Below, piece after piece: positions 18,238 through 26,739 of a stretch of 64,000 bases of DNA. Position numbers and translations under genes: made by a program. Source of the stretch: Spirochaetales bacterium (GTDB taxonomy: Bacteria; Spirochaetota; Spirochaetia; Sphaerochaetales; Sphaerochaetaceae); assembly GCA_028722305.1 (NCBI GenBank), contig JAQYHB010000045.1:62001-126000 (forward strand), written 5' to 3'. Under the pieces are notes generated by a model that had not been told where the DNA came from, did no database searches, and saw only the letters and a list, made by a program, of their open reading frames with translations. The first letter of the stretch is position 1. Every line of letters starts with the position of its first letter.

Positions 18238-18388
18238 ACCACCGCCGTGCGGCAAATCGCGATCGCAGGAACACCAACGATAGAACACAGGCGTGACCCA
18301 TTCGTAGGGGTTGGATGCCGGTTCTCTTGCTTCGCCTTGCATAGGCATTATTTCGTGAAAAATGCGATTCATACCAGTATTTCATTTG

Positions 18389-18434
18389 TAAAAATGTAAA
18401 TAACAACATTTTATCATTGATAAAAATGTAAATA
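18389..18434. repeat. Paired repeats upstream of the DUF4143 ATPase gene
   Basis: Two direct copies of TAAAAATGTAAATA (18389-18402 and 18421-18434) start 32 bases apart, about three helical turns. Between them ACATTTTATC (18406-18415) is the near-complement of GATAAAAATGT (18419-18429). The rest of 18238-18388 holds nothing recognised. Repeats of this kind next to a single gene suggest autoregulatory sites. Confidence 0.6.
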
Positions 18435-18479
18435 CACCGTATCATCCGAATTGGATAGACACCTGTCTGGAGGAACGTC

Positions 18480-19796
18480 ATGTACCGCCATGCTTTGCAT
18501 GATTTGAAACAGTGGAAGGAAAGCTCGCGAAGAAAACCGCTCATCATCGAGGGCGCGCGTCAGGTAGGAAAGACCTGGTTGATGAAAGAATTCGGAGCAC
18601 AGGAATACAAAAATACCGTTTATATCAACTTTGACCATAACGAAATCATGACCAATCTCTTTGCCGGTGATCTGAGCATCCAGCGGATCATGCAAGGAAT
18701 CGAGCTCTACTGCGGCCATACGATAACACCCGATGATACCCTGCTCATCTTTGATGAAATCCAGGAAGTTCCGGCAGCCCTCGCCTCTCTTAAGTATTTT
18801 TGCGAGAATGCACCGGAATATCACATTATCTGTGCCGGTTCTCTTCTCGGGATCGCCTTGCACCGAGGAACATCATTCCCGGTGGGAAAAGTGGATTTTT
18901 TGAAACTCTATCCGCTCTCCTTCCGCGAATTTCTGATTGCTGACGGCATGAAGGACTGTGCCGACATGATTGAGCGGAAGGACTTCGAAATGATGAAGGT
19001 CTTCCGACTGAAGCTGACCGATGCACTGAAGAAATACTACTATGTTGGAGGAATGCCTGAGGCTGTGCTTGCCTTCAGCGCGAATCACGACTACCATCAG
19101 GTCGCGCAGATACAAGACAACATTCTCGCTGCCTACGATCAGGATGTTTCCAAACATGCGCCCAATGATCAGGTCCCCAGAATCCGTGCTGTCTGGAACA
19201 GCATCCCGTCCCAACTTGCCAAAGAAAATCGAAAATTCGTGTATGGGCTTTTGCGTCAAGGAGGTCGTGCCAAGGAATATGAAACAGCCATTATGTGGCT
19301 GTGCGACTGTGGACTCGCACGCAAGATCAGCCGCATCAGCGCGCCTAAACTTCCTCTCAAGGCGTATGAAGATCTCAAGGCCTTCAAGCTGTATTTCCTT
19401 GATGTCGGACTCCTCTCCCGCCTGTCAGGTCTCACTCCGATGACTCTGCTTGAAAAGAACGCCCTGTTCTCAGAGTTCAAAGGAGCACTCACAGAGCAGT
19501 ACGTCCAGCAGGAGCTTACAGCAAATGGCGTTCAGAACATCTATTACTACACAAATGAGCGTAGTACGTTGGAAATCGATTTTATTCTCGGACTTGACGC
19601 CAGCATCATTCCCATTGAAGTCAAGGCAGAAGAGAACTTACGGGCAAAGAGCCTTAAAAGCTTCCAAGAAAAGTACGAGTGCCCCCTTGCAATCAGGACT
19701 TCAATGAGCGATTACCGCAAAGAATCGTGGCTCACCAACCTGCCATTATATGCGGTCTCCGCCCTCGCCGATCCAGACGGCCTTGCCTTATCGTGA
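18480..19796 (+). CDS. DUF4143-type AAA ATPase
   Basis: 438 residues. An AAA_14-type P-loop domain has Walker A GARQVGKT (25-32) and Walker B LLIFDEIQE (88-96); GSLLG is the sensor-like turn. The C-terminal DUF4143 part holds a nuclease-like core with EIDFIL and IPIEVKA, reminiscent of the PD-(D/E)XK fold. GGAGG precedes the ATG. Such genes are scattered and often horizontally acquired; their cellular role is poorly known, with nucleic-acid related or toxin-like functions proposed. It stands alone between the aspS terminator and a convergent terminator. A broken relative lies at 41703-41946. Confidence 0.85.
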   Translation: MYRHALHDLKQWKESSRRKPLIIEGARQVGKTWLMKEFGAQEYKNTVYINFDHNEIMTNLFAGDLSIQRIMQGIELYCGHTITPDDTLLIFDEIQEVPAALASLKYFCENAPEYHIICAGSLLGIALHRGTSFPVGKVDFLKLYPLSFREFLIADGMKDCADMIERKDFEMMKVFRLKLTDALKKYYYVGGMPEAVLAFSANHDYHQVAQIQDNILAAYDQDVSKHAPNDQVPRIRAVWNSIPSQLAKENRKFVYGLLRQGGRAKEYETAIMWLCDCGLARKISRISAPKLPLKAYEDLKAFKLYFLDVGLLSRLSGLTPMTLLEKNALFSEFKGALTEQYVQQELTANGVQNIYYYTNERSTLEIDFILGLDASIIPIEVKAEENLRAKSLKSFQEKYECPLAIRTSMSDYRKESWLTNLPLYAVSALADPDGLALS

Positions 19797-19821
19797 TCCA
19801 ATCCTTTTGAGAAGAAAATCC

Positions 19822-19850
19822 CGACTAAAACGACAGTCGATTGCTTTTTT
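19822..19850. terminator. Terminator between convergent genes
   Basis: CGACT-N8-AGTCG hairpin followed by a T6 run on the plus strand; the minus strand also has a hairpin followed by GGGATTTTC. It separates the DUF4143 gene from the phosphodiesterase gene. Confidence 0.65.
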
Positions 19851-19871
19851 GGTCGGACTATTTCAAATATC

Positions 19872-21185
19872 TTATTCCAGCAGTTCGTCCATGCAGATAC
19901 CGTCGATATCCTCCGGCATCGCAAGACCCAGTACTTTCGCGAACGTGGGAGCCTCGTCGACAATCGGTCTTCTCGCAAGCGTCACCCCGTTCTTGAAGGC
20001 GGGACCTTTCGCCAAGAAGAAAGGTTGCGGCCCTTTGTCTGGCAGGTACCCGTGCGTTGCACGCCCGAGACGGAAGTCGGAGTTGTCCAATGGAACCACC
20101 AAGGGACGATGGATTCCACTGGCAAGGCTGGAGTAGCCATCACTCTCCAGCACAAAGCTGAAGGAACCGGCAAGGTGGTATGTTTCCTCGGCCTCACGGG
20201 CGGTGAACACCTGCCCGATTCCGTAAACCCCCTCGTCGCGCAACTGGTATAGTAGCTCGCCCACCACCGGCTCGTCCCTCTTGTCCTTCACGTACACAAG
20301 GCTGCTGAAGGCGTTGGAAAGATTCCAAGCTCTCCAATCACGCACTACTCCAGTCTTCTCGTCTATGTCGATGAACCCCCGTTCCCGAAGCAACGCATTG
20401 ATGTTGACCGCCCGGACGATGTTCATCTGTCCATGGTCGGACAGCAATACGATATTGGTGTCCTCCAGATGCCCGATCTCGACCAACGTCTGCATGATCT
20501 GGCCGATCCATTGGTCACAGCGTTGCACATATTCGGTCACCAGCGGACTGAACATGCCGCTCTGGTGTCTTGCCCCATCGACCGACCCTCCATGGAGGAA
20601 GACAACTTCTGCTCCATCACGGAGCACATCACAAGTACAGGCTGTAATGAAATCGTCGAGATACGGTTGCTGGACAAACGCCTTACGTCCTCCATGCTCC
20701 CACCCCGCAGGCAACAGATAGCTGTTCTTGCGAAGGATTCGGCACATCCGTTCATCGCTTCCGGTTCTCCCGAATCCACCTTCCAGCGTCCCACCCGGCT
20801 GGATCCAATACTCGTCAATCAAATCATCGATAGCCGGATGGCAACCGGTCACCGGCCAAAATACGGCTCCGGTCTTGTAGCCAGCGTCATGGGCGACCTG
20901 GAAAATATCGGTACGCTTGATGTCCTTCTGGAACCAGTACCATGGATATTCGCCAGATTCGGTATGGAATGGCTGGTTATTGGTGATACCATGCTTGTCC
21001 GGGTAACAACCGGTGATGATGGAAGTATGCACCGGATAGGTAATCGTCGGATACACGGACCTGATGGTCCTCACCTCGCTGTACTGATTACCGAAATACC
21101 GGCGGAAATTCGGCAATGTCTTCAAATACGCAACATCCTCGCCTACCATAGCGTCGAGCGAACACACAATCAATCTGGTACGCAC
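19872..21185 (-). CDS. Alkaline-phosphatase-superfamily phosphodiesterase/nucleotide pyrophosphatase
   Basis: 437 residues. The fold signature of type I phosphodiesterases is clear: metal Asp in VCSLDAM, nucleophile Thr in the segment YPTITYPVHTSIITGCYP, metal ligands in LLSDHGQM and in ATHGYLPD. No signal peptide is present, so it acts in the cytoplasm. It is the last gene of a Ugp-like importer operon; a natural reading is hydrolysis of an imported phosphodiester (for example a glycerophosphodiester) or sugar-nucleotide-like compound. The substrate is inferred from context only. Confidence 0.85.
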   Translation of the reverse strand: MRTRLIVCSLDAMVGEDVAYLKTLPNFRRYFGNQYSEVRTIRSVYPTITYPVHTSIITGCYPDKHGITNNQPFHTESGEYPWYWFQKDIKRTDIFQVAHDAGYKTGAVFWPVTGCHPAIDDLIDEYWIQPGGTLEGGFGRTGSDERMCRILRKNSYLLPAGWEHGGRKAFVQQPYLDDFITACTCDVLRDGAEVVFLHGGSVDGARHQSGMFSPLVTEYVQRCDQWIGQIMQTLVEIGHLEDTNIVLLSDHGQMNIVRAVNINALLRERGFIDIDEKTGVVRDWRAWNLSNAFSSLVYVKDKRDEPVVGELLYQLRDEGVYGIGQVFTAREAEETYHLAGSFSFVLESDGYSSLASGIHRPLVVPLDNSDFRLGRATHGYLPDKGPQPFFLAKGPAFKNGVTLARRPIVDEAPTFAKVLGLAMPEDIDGICMDELLE

Positions 21186-21216
21186 AAGACTCTCCTTCTC
21201 TCATACGATGGCAGAA

Positions 21217-21236
21217 GGCCGGGGCGACCCCCGGCC
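21217..21236 (-). terminator. Strong intercistronic hairpin after the binding-protein gene
   Basis: GGCCGGGG / CCCCGGCC stem with a four-base loop, 19 bases after the binding-protein stop and before the phosphodiesterase gene. Only TTCTG follows, so partial termination or 3'-end protection is likelier than full stop. Confidence 0.6.
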
Positions 21237-21255
21237 TGCGTAAATATGGTAATGG

Positions 21256-22587
21256 TCATTTGGTGGGGAAGATTTGGACAGCTTCCGCTTTCAGCTCCTC
21301 AATCGCCTGTTCCGGAGAAATGCTACGATCCTGAATCAACCTGCTACAGACTACCGTCATCTGCTCTTCGTATTGGCTCTTGTAGATTGAGTAGGGAATC
21401 TCTTGGGCAATCGATAGCTGGTCGAAAGCAACTCTGAATTCAGGATGCTCCGCCCACTGTTGTTTCAAGATTGGATGATTGATCGAACTCTTGGTAGAGG
21501 GAAGATAGCCGGTATGCGCGGAATTGTTTGCAACCTGCTCATCTTCCATCAGGAACTTCATGAACTCCCAAGCGGCTGCCTGTTCCTGTTTGGAAGTATT
21601 CACACTCAGGATGCCCAAGTTGCCACCTCCGACTGGAGCCGCTGGCTTGTCCCAAGTGGGAAGGAACGCTACACCGAGCTCAATGCCTGCTTCCGCAGAA
21701 TTCTTGATGATATTGGCCATTCCACCCGTGGAGTAGAAGAACGCTCCCACACGCTTGTTATAGAAATCATCCAACAAGGCATTACTTGCGTTCGTAACTG
21801 CCGGTGCAGCGCACCATCCCTCATCTACCCAACTTCTCCATGCTGAAAGAACCTTCAGGAGAGTACCGTCTTCCAAGGATGGCGCACTTTTACCATCGGC
21901 GCTGAGCATGTTCGAGCCAAGCTGATAGGTCATGTTCTGGATGAACCAAGCCGGATCATTGAGCAACTCGAAACCGAAGACAACAGTCTTACCGTTCTCG
22001 ACTTTCGTGATTTTCTTGCTGGCGGCAATTAGCTCATCGATGGTTTTCGGCGCATCGACGATACCAGCCTCCCTGTACATGCCTTTGTTGTAATAGAATA
22101 CTGGTGTTGAACGGACATACGGCAAAGTGATGAGCTTGCCATCAACCAAGGAGTATTTCATCAGGGCTTCGGGGAAGTTGGCCAGGTCCATTCCATCACG
22201 TTTGGCATACGGCATCATATCCAGCAATGCACCCGCATCATTGACTACCGGCACTCCAGCGGCTCTTTCTAAAAGGACCATAGTGGGATTGGTTCCGGCA
22301 GCGATGGCCTGCATGGTTTTGGCCAATGTGGCAACATAATTACCTTGGTAGGATTCCTCAACGGTAATACCAAGTTTATTGGTTTCGTTGAATTTTTTAG
22401 TGACGGCTGTCATCTCCTCACCGTTTTTCCCTGCACCACGAGTATGCCATAGGGTAATGGTGACAGGTGCATTCACCGTCACAGTGTCTCCGCTCTGTGC
22501 GGAAGAGCCACTTTCTTTCGCTCCATTCGCAAAAACGAATGATCCAGCTAACAACATGGTCAGCAACAACACAGAACGTTTTCTCAT
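21256..22587 (-). CDS. Extracellular solute-binding protein family 1 (UgpB-like)
   Basis: 443 residues. A signal peptide (MRKRSVLLLTMLLAGSFVFA, then NGAKESGSS) lacks a lipobox Cys, so a free periplasmic form is expected. ITLWHTRGAGKNGEEMTAVTKKFNE and later EFMKFLMEDEQVANNSAHTGYLPS are typical of family 1 sugar and glycerol-phosphate binding proteins. The ATG at 22587 follows GGAGG at six bases; an in-frame TTG further upstream is part of that site. It feeds the two permeases encoded upstream. The ligand is probably phosphorylated, judged from the phosphodiesterase next door. Confidence 0.9.
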   Translation of the reverse strand: MRKRSVLLLTMLLAGSFVFANGAKESGSSAQSGDTVTVNAPVTITLWHTRGAGKNGEEMTAVTKKFNETNKLGITVEESYQGNYVATLAKTMQAIAAGTNPTMVLLERAAGVPVVNDAGALLDMMPYAKRDGMDLANFPEALMKYSLVDGKLITLPYVRSTPVFYYNKGMYREAGIVDAPKTIDELIAASKKITKVENGKTVVFGFELLNDPAWFIQNMTYQLGSNMLSADGKSAPSLEDGTLLKVLSAWRSWVDEGWCAAPAVTNASNALLDDFYNKRVGAFFYSTGGMANIIKNSAEAGIELGVAFLPTWDKPAAPVGGGNLGILSVNTSKQEQAAAWEFMKFLMEDEQVANNSAHTGYLPSTKSSINHPILKQQWAEHPEFRVAFDQLSIAQEIPYSIYKSQYEEQMTVVCSRLIQDRSISPEQAIEELKAEAVQIFPTK

Positions 22588-22613
22588 ACGTACCTCCAAA
22601 ATGAATTCGTTCC

Positions 22614-23447
22614 TTATTTAATGCCTCTGTAAGCAAAGGCACTGATAATCTTCCTACTGGCGAAGATGAAAACGATAAGAATCGGAGCTACAAGCACGAT
22701 ATTACCCGCCATGATAAGAGGCCAATCAATACCAACCTCCACGTCCTTTAACTTGTCCATTGCGATGGTCAATGGTTGTACAGCCTCACTATTAGTCATG
22801 ACAAGAGGCCAGAAATAGTTGTTCCAGTGGCTTACAAAGCTGAACAAAGCGATGGTGACAATCGTGCTCTTGCACATCGGCAACATCACCTGCAACATGA
22901 TTTTCGATTCGGAGGCATTGTCCAGCCTGGCACTTTCAACAATCTCTTCGGGAATTTGCATGAATGCCTGTCTCAACAAAAAGATGCCAAAGGCATTGGC
23001 TCCGAACGGGATAATCTGTGGCAAGAGCGTCTTCAGCAGGCGAGCCCGCGCCATCATGATGTAGACCGTAATGAAAGTGACCTGAGTGGGAATCATGAAG
23101 GCAACCAATACAAGGCTGAACATCAAAGATTTGCCTGCAAATTCGTATTTTGCAAACGCATAGGCGGCTGGCACAAGAACCACCATTTCCATTGCAATGC
23201 ACGATAGCGTTACAATCAACGTGTTTTTCATGTATCTGAGCACATTCATCTTTTCCAACAAAGTCACATAACTTGTCATGTTGAAGTGTTGGGGCCATAG
23301 AGATGGCGGGAATCGGATGGCTTCTGTGTAGGTTTTGAAACTCGTAATCAACATCCAATAAAACGGAAATAGGAACAATAAAACCACTGCAAACTTGATT
23401 AAATCGGAAGGGAGCCTCCGCAAGCGTCTCTCTGTATCGTGTGTCAT
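22614..23447 (-). CDS. ABC transporter permease, MalG/UgpE type
   Basis: 277 residues, six helices, with the EAA loop at IPEEIVESARLDNASESKIM. The ending FASRKIISAFAYRGIK is typical of the MalG/UgpE class. It is encoded 13 bases after the partner permease gene. Confidence 0.92.
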   Translation of the reverse strand: MTHDTERRLRRLPSDLIKFAVVLLFLFPFYWMLITSFKTYTEAIRFPPSLWPQHFNMTSYVTLLEKMNVLRYMKNTLIVTLSCIAMEMVVLVPAAYAFAKYEFAGKSLMFSLVLVAFMIPTQVTFITVYIMMARARLLKTLLPQIIPFGANAFGIFLLRQAFMQIPEEIVESARLDNASESKIMLQVMLPMCKSTIVTIALFSFVSHWNNYFWPLVMTNSEAVQPLTIAMDKLKDVEVGIDWPLIMAGNIVLVAPILIVFIFASRKIISAFAYRGIK

Positions 23448-23460
23448 CTTCGACTCCTCT

Positions 23461-24381
23461 TCACTGGTAATAGACTTTCTTGGAAAGTCCTTTGAAATAG
23501 ACGGCAGTCAGGATAATCAAAACCAACATCAACACGACTCCACTGGCAGAGGCAATACCAATACGGAAGTGAATGAATGCGTACCGATAGATGTAGAAGG
23601 AAATCACATCTGTAGAAGATCCTGGCCCTCCATTGGTCATGACCCTGATAGTATCGAACACCTTGAATGAATTGATGGTGATGGTAATCAGTAAGAAGAA
23701 AAGTTGAGGACTAAGCATGGGAAGCGTAATTTTGAAAAACTCACGTCGTTTGGGTGTATTGTCCAAGGCGGCCGCCTCATAAATTTCGGCAGGAATAGCC
23801 TCAAGCGCACTAAGTACAATCAATGAGTAATACCCAAGGCTTTTCCAAACCGAAACAATAACGACTGACAACATGGCTGTCTTCGAACTGTTCAGCCAAC
23901 GGAGAGTAGGAAGATGGAAGAAAGAAAGAACTGCATTGAGGACCCCTGCATTCTCGTCCATCAACCACGCCCAAATCATCCCACAACTAATCATTGCGAT
24001 GATATGTGGAGTAAAAAAAGCTGTTGTGGCAAAATCGTTCAACCAACCTTTGTCCTTGCACCAGACCGCAACCATCACAGCAAAAAGAATCAACAGAATG
24101 ACAACAGAAACAGTATAGATGGCTGTGTTGTAAAAGCAGGCACGAAAATCGGTCTTCACGAAAAGGATATTGCGGAAATTCTCAAATCCGACGAACTTCT
24201 TTTTCGGATTGACCAAGTTGTATTCAAAAAAGCTAAGATAGAGCAAGTTCAACATCGGATAAAAGACGAAAACCAGCAGAAATACCATGGCGGGAGCCAC
24301 CATCAAGTAGGGAATAAAACGACTCAAACGGCGCTCGCCAAGCCGGTGCTCGACGAATTGTTGTTTCTCCTTACGCTTCAT
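23461..24381 (-). CDS. ABC transporter permease, MalF/UgpA type
   Basis: 306 residues. LMVAPAMVFLLVFVFYPMLN opens the first helix; the EAA loop reads IPAEIYEAAALDNTPKRREF; NGGPGSSTDVISFYIYRYAF is a hallmark of this class. The ATG at 24381 follows GGAGGCTAGCC and overlaps the end of the ATPase gene by 11 bases, so the two are translationally coupled. Confidence 0.93.
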   Translation of the reverse strand: MKRKEKQQFVEHRLGERRLSRFIPYLMVAPAMVFLLVFVFYPMLNLLYLSFFEYNLVNPKKKFVGFENFRNILFVKTDFRACFYNTAIYTVSVVILLILFAVMVAVWCKDKGWLNDFATTAFFTPHIIAMISCGMIWAWLMDENAGVLNAVLSFFHLPTLRWLNSSKTAMLSVVIVSVWKSLGYYSLIVLSALEAIPAEIYEAAALDNTPKRREFFKITLPMLSPQLFFLLITITINSFKVFDTIRVMTNGGPGSSTDVISFYIYRYAFIHFRIGIASASGVVLMLVLIILTAVYFKGLSKKVYYQ

Positions 24382-25423
24382 GGCTAGCCTCCAGCTCGGC
24401 ATTGCATTCAGCAATCTCCTTCTTATCCCGGATGCGCAACCCCTCTTTATCGAAGAAATAGAGATGTTCTTCCTGTAACTGAATATAAACAGTCTCTCCA
24501 ACCTGGAACTTCTCATTCAGCGATTTAACCATCAAACTGCCTTCGGGAATCTTGATTTGGTATTGGGTCTCGCTTCCCAACATCTCCCGTGTGATAATCG
24601 AGCCCTTTCGTTCAAAAAAGGCTTGCTTGTTCGCTTGATAAGAAAGCGTTACCCGCTCACTACGAAACCCCATGCGGTTTTCATGAGCACCAAAGGAAAA
24701 GATGTTCATGGGTGGGGTCCCGATGAATTGAGCGGTGAAAACATTATCCGGATCATAGTAGATTTTCTCCGGAGCATCTTCCTGCTGGATTTTCCCATGA
24801 TCAAGCAACACAATATCATCGGCCATGCTCATGGCTTCAATTTGGTCGTGCGTGACATATACAAACGTGGTTTGTAGCTTTTTATATAGCTCAATCAACT
24901 CAGTGCGCATGGCAACCCGTAGCTTTGCGTCCAAATTGGATAGCGGTTCATCCATCAAGAACACTTTGGGTTTCTTCACCATGGCGCGAGCAAGCGCTAT
25001 ACGCTGACGTTGCCCTCCACTAAGCGTGGAAGGTTTACGGTCCAACAACTCAGAGAGGCCAACAGATAAGGCAACTTCTGAAATCAACCGAGAACGTTCT
25101 TCTTTCGGCACATGGTTATTCTTCAGTCCGAATTCGATGTTCTCTCTAACTGTCATGGTTGGATAAATGGCATAGTTTTGGAATACCATGGCAACTCCCC
25201 TTTTCCCCGGGGCCTTGTCGGTGATGTCCTCGCCATCCAGCAAAATCTGACCACTGGAAGCGGGCCCAATACCAGCAATCATACGCAATAAAGTTGTCTT
25301 CCCGCAACCAGAAGGACCAACCAGAACGGTAAACGATCCATCCTTTATTGTCAGATTCATGTGCTCGATGATTTTGTTGTCTCCAAATGACTTACCAACG
25401 TCTACAAACTTAATTTCAGCCAT
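24371..25423 (-). CDS. Sugar/glycerol-phosphate ABC transporter ATP-binding protein, UgpC type
   Basis: 350 residues with Walker A GPSGCGKTT, signature LSGGQRQR, Walker B VFLMDEPLSNLD and the switch His in YVTHDQ, followed by a shortened C-terminal regulatory domain after FIGTPPMNIF. The start at 25423 (MAEIKFVDVGKSF) is set by homology and a weak AGGT upstream. It is the first gene of the operon and lies opposite the DeoR gene across a 339-base A+T-rich region. Confidence 0.93.
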   Translation of the reverse strand: MAEIKFVDVGKSFGDNKIIEHMNLTIKDGSFTVLVGPSGCGKTTLLRMIAGIGPASSGQILLDGEDITDKAPGKRGVAMVFQNYAIYPTMTVRENIEFGLKNNHVPKEERSRLISEVALSVGLSELLDRKPSTLSGGQRQRIALARAMVKKPKVFLMDEPLSNLDAKLRVAMRTELIELYKKLQTTFVYVTHDQIEAMSMADDIVLLDHGKIQQEDAPEKIYYDPDNVFTAQFIGTPPMNIFSFGAHENRMGFRSERVTLSYQANKQAFFERKGSIITREMLGSETQYQIKIPEGSLMVKSLNEKFQVGETVYIQLQEEHLYFFDKEGLRIRDKKEIAECNAELEASHEA

Positions 25424-25543
25424 GCGTTTTACCTGCTTTCTTAAAGTCTTACCATCGGGCGAACAAACACCAGCCAACAACATACAATGCAAATTCAACT
25501 GTACGGATGAAACATTGTATCTTGAGCGGTAACCAACGTATAT

Positions 25544-25575
25544 GTTCACTTTATATCTAAAAAGTTCACTGTCAA
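25544..25575 (-). promoter_or_regulatory. Promoter and repeated operator-like motif of the Ugp-like operon
   Basis: Minus strand TTGACA (25575-25570) with TAAAGT 16 bases on. Two direct copies of GTTCACT (plus strand, 25544-25550 and 25564-25570), exactly 20 bases apart, flank the -10 and abut the -35 box. Direct repeats at two helical turns fit a DeoR-family operator. The rest of 25424-25750 is A+T-rich without recognised features. Confidence 0.5.
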
Positions 25576-25750
25576 GAAACTTATTACTACTGAAATGCAC
25601 ATTTTCAAACAATTATTATAACATAGATATATCTCGATATTTCACAAGTAACTATTTTCATTACAATAAAAAAGACAGAATAAAAACACAATACATTTAT
25701 CGAACAAAAAGAAAATCTGAACCTGTGTGTCATCAATCAGTATCTTGCGA

Positions 25751-25756
25751 TACACT
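25751..25756 (+). promoter_or_regulatory. -10 box of the DeoR gene, six bases before the ATG
   Basis: TACACT, then six bases, then the ATG at 25763, with no Shine-Dalgarno sequence. Transcription starting 6-7 bases after the box would make the message leaderless. The -35 region (TGTCAT at 17 bases) is poor. Confidence 0.45.
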
Positions 25757-25762
25757 AACGAT

Positions 25763-26539
25763 ATGGAAACCACTGAAGGAAAACTCAGCTTGCTTCGAAG
25801 GGAACAGATTTACCAAGTGATTCAGAAACAATCGATGGCAAAGGTCGAAGAACTTGCCAAGTTGACAGGTATGACCACGATGACCATCAGAAGAGATTTA
25901 GAATACCTAGAAAAAAGAGGATTGGTGGAACGGGTACGGGGTGGTGCGGTCTTGATTAACCGGAATTTGCTTGCCACCGCCTATAACCAAAAGAACATGT
26001 TGCACTTCACAGAGAAAAACGCCATTGCAGCCCGGGCTGCCGACTATATAAAAGACAACGACACTATCTTCATTAACGGAGGTTCTACCACATTACGACT
26101 GTTCGGGAGTATCTCTGCCCAATATGTCAAAATAGTCAGCAACAATGCATATTTCCCGTTTGAGCACATACATCCAGGCGTTTCGGTCATTTCAACTGGA
26201 GGCCAATTCAATGCAGAAAGTTATACCTTCGTAGGGGATTTCGGCACTCAGTCAGTTGCGGGAGTATGGGCTGACAAAGCATTCATTGGTCTCGACGGGA
26301 TTGACGCCAAAAGAGGATTGACAACAAATATCCAAAGCGAAGGGCAAATCAACAGACTGATGATTGCCCATACAAAAGGCGATATCACTGTGTTGGCCGA
26401 CTCCACCAAAATCGGCAACGTGGCGAACTTTCTCTTCTCTCCAATCTCAAGTGTCAAACGACTGATTACAGACCATGGTATTTCCGTGCAACACCAAAGA
26501 GGGTTGGAAGAATGTGGAATAGAAGTAATTGTTGTCTGA
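25763..26539 (+). CDS. DeoR family transcriptional regulator
   Basis: 258 residues. The N-terminal HTH (RREQIYQVIQKQSMAKVEEL; MTTMTIRRDLEYLEKRGLVERV) and RGGAVL hinge are diagnostic; the C-terminal DeoR sensor domain (NDTIFINGGSTTLRLF; ADKAFIGLDGIDAKRGLTT; TVLADSTKIG) binds a phosphorylated sugar. It is divergent from the importer/phosphodiesterase operon, so it likely represses it and responds to a phosphorylated product such as glycerol 3-phosphate; the effector is inferred. A longer frame to 25727 lacks support. Confidence 0.93.
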   Translation: METTEGKLSLLRREQIYQVIQKQSMAKVEELAKLTGMTTMTIRRDLEYLEKRGLVERVRGGAVLINRNLLATAYNQKNMLHFTEKNAIAARAADYIKDNDTIFINGGSTTLRLFGSISAQYVKIVSNNAYFPFEHIHPGVSVISTGGQFNAESYTFVGDFGTQSVAGVWADKAFIGLDGIDAKRGLTTNIQSEGQINRLMIAHTKGDITVLADSTKIGNVANFLFSPISSVKRLITDHGISVQHQRGLEECGIEVIVV

Positions 26540-26684
26540 AGACAAGTGCAATCGTTTTCTCGACCTTACCAACACGTACCCGTATTCCGACCCTTCCGTA
26601 CTCTCAGGGAAGACATGTTGCATGCGTCCCCTTGTACGTGCGCAATCACAAAACCCTTTCTGTTTTATTTGTACTTTAGCACAA

Positions 26685-26712
26685 TTGTTTTTCCTGTTTT
26701 CTCCGATAGACT
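26685..26712 (+). promoter_or_regulatory. Weak candidate promoter of the metallo-hydrolase operon
   Basis: TTGTTT, 16-base spacer, TAGACT, giving a short leader with GGGAAGG before the ATG at 26740. Intergenic 26540-26684 shows only a weak TTGTC-TGAA-GACAA hairpin overlapping the DeoR stop. Confidence 0.3.
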
Positions 26713-26739
26713 TAGAGACAAGCACAGGGAAGGTCCCAG

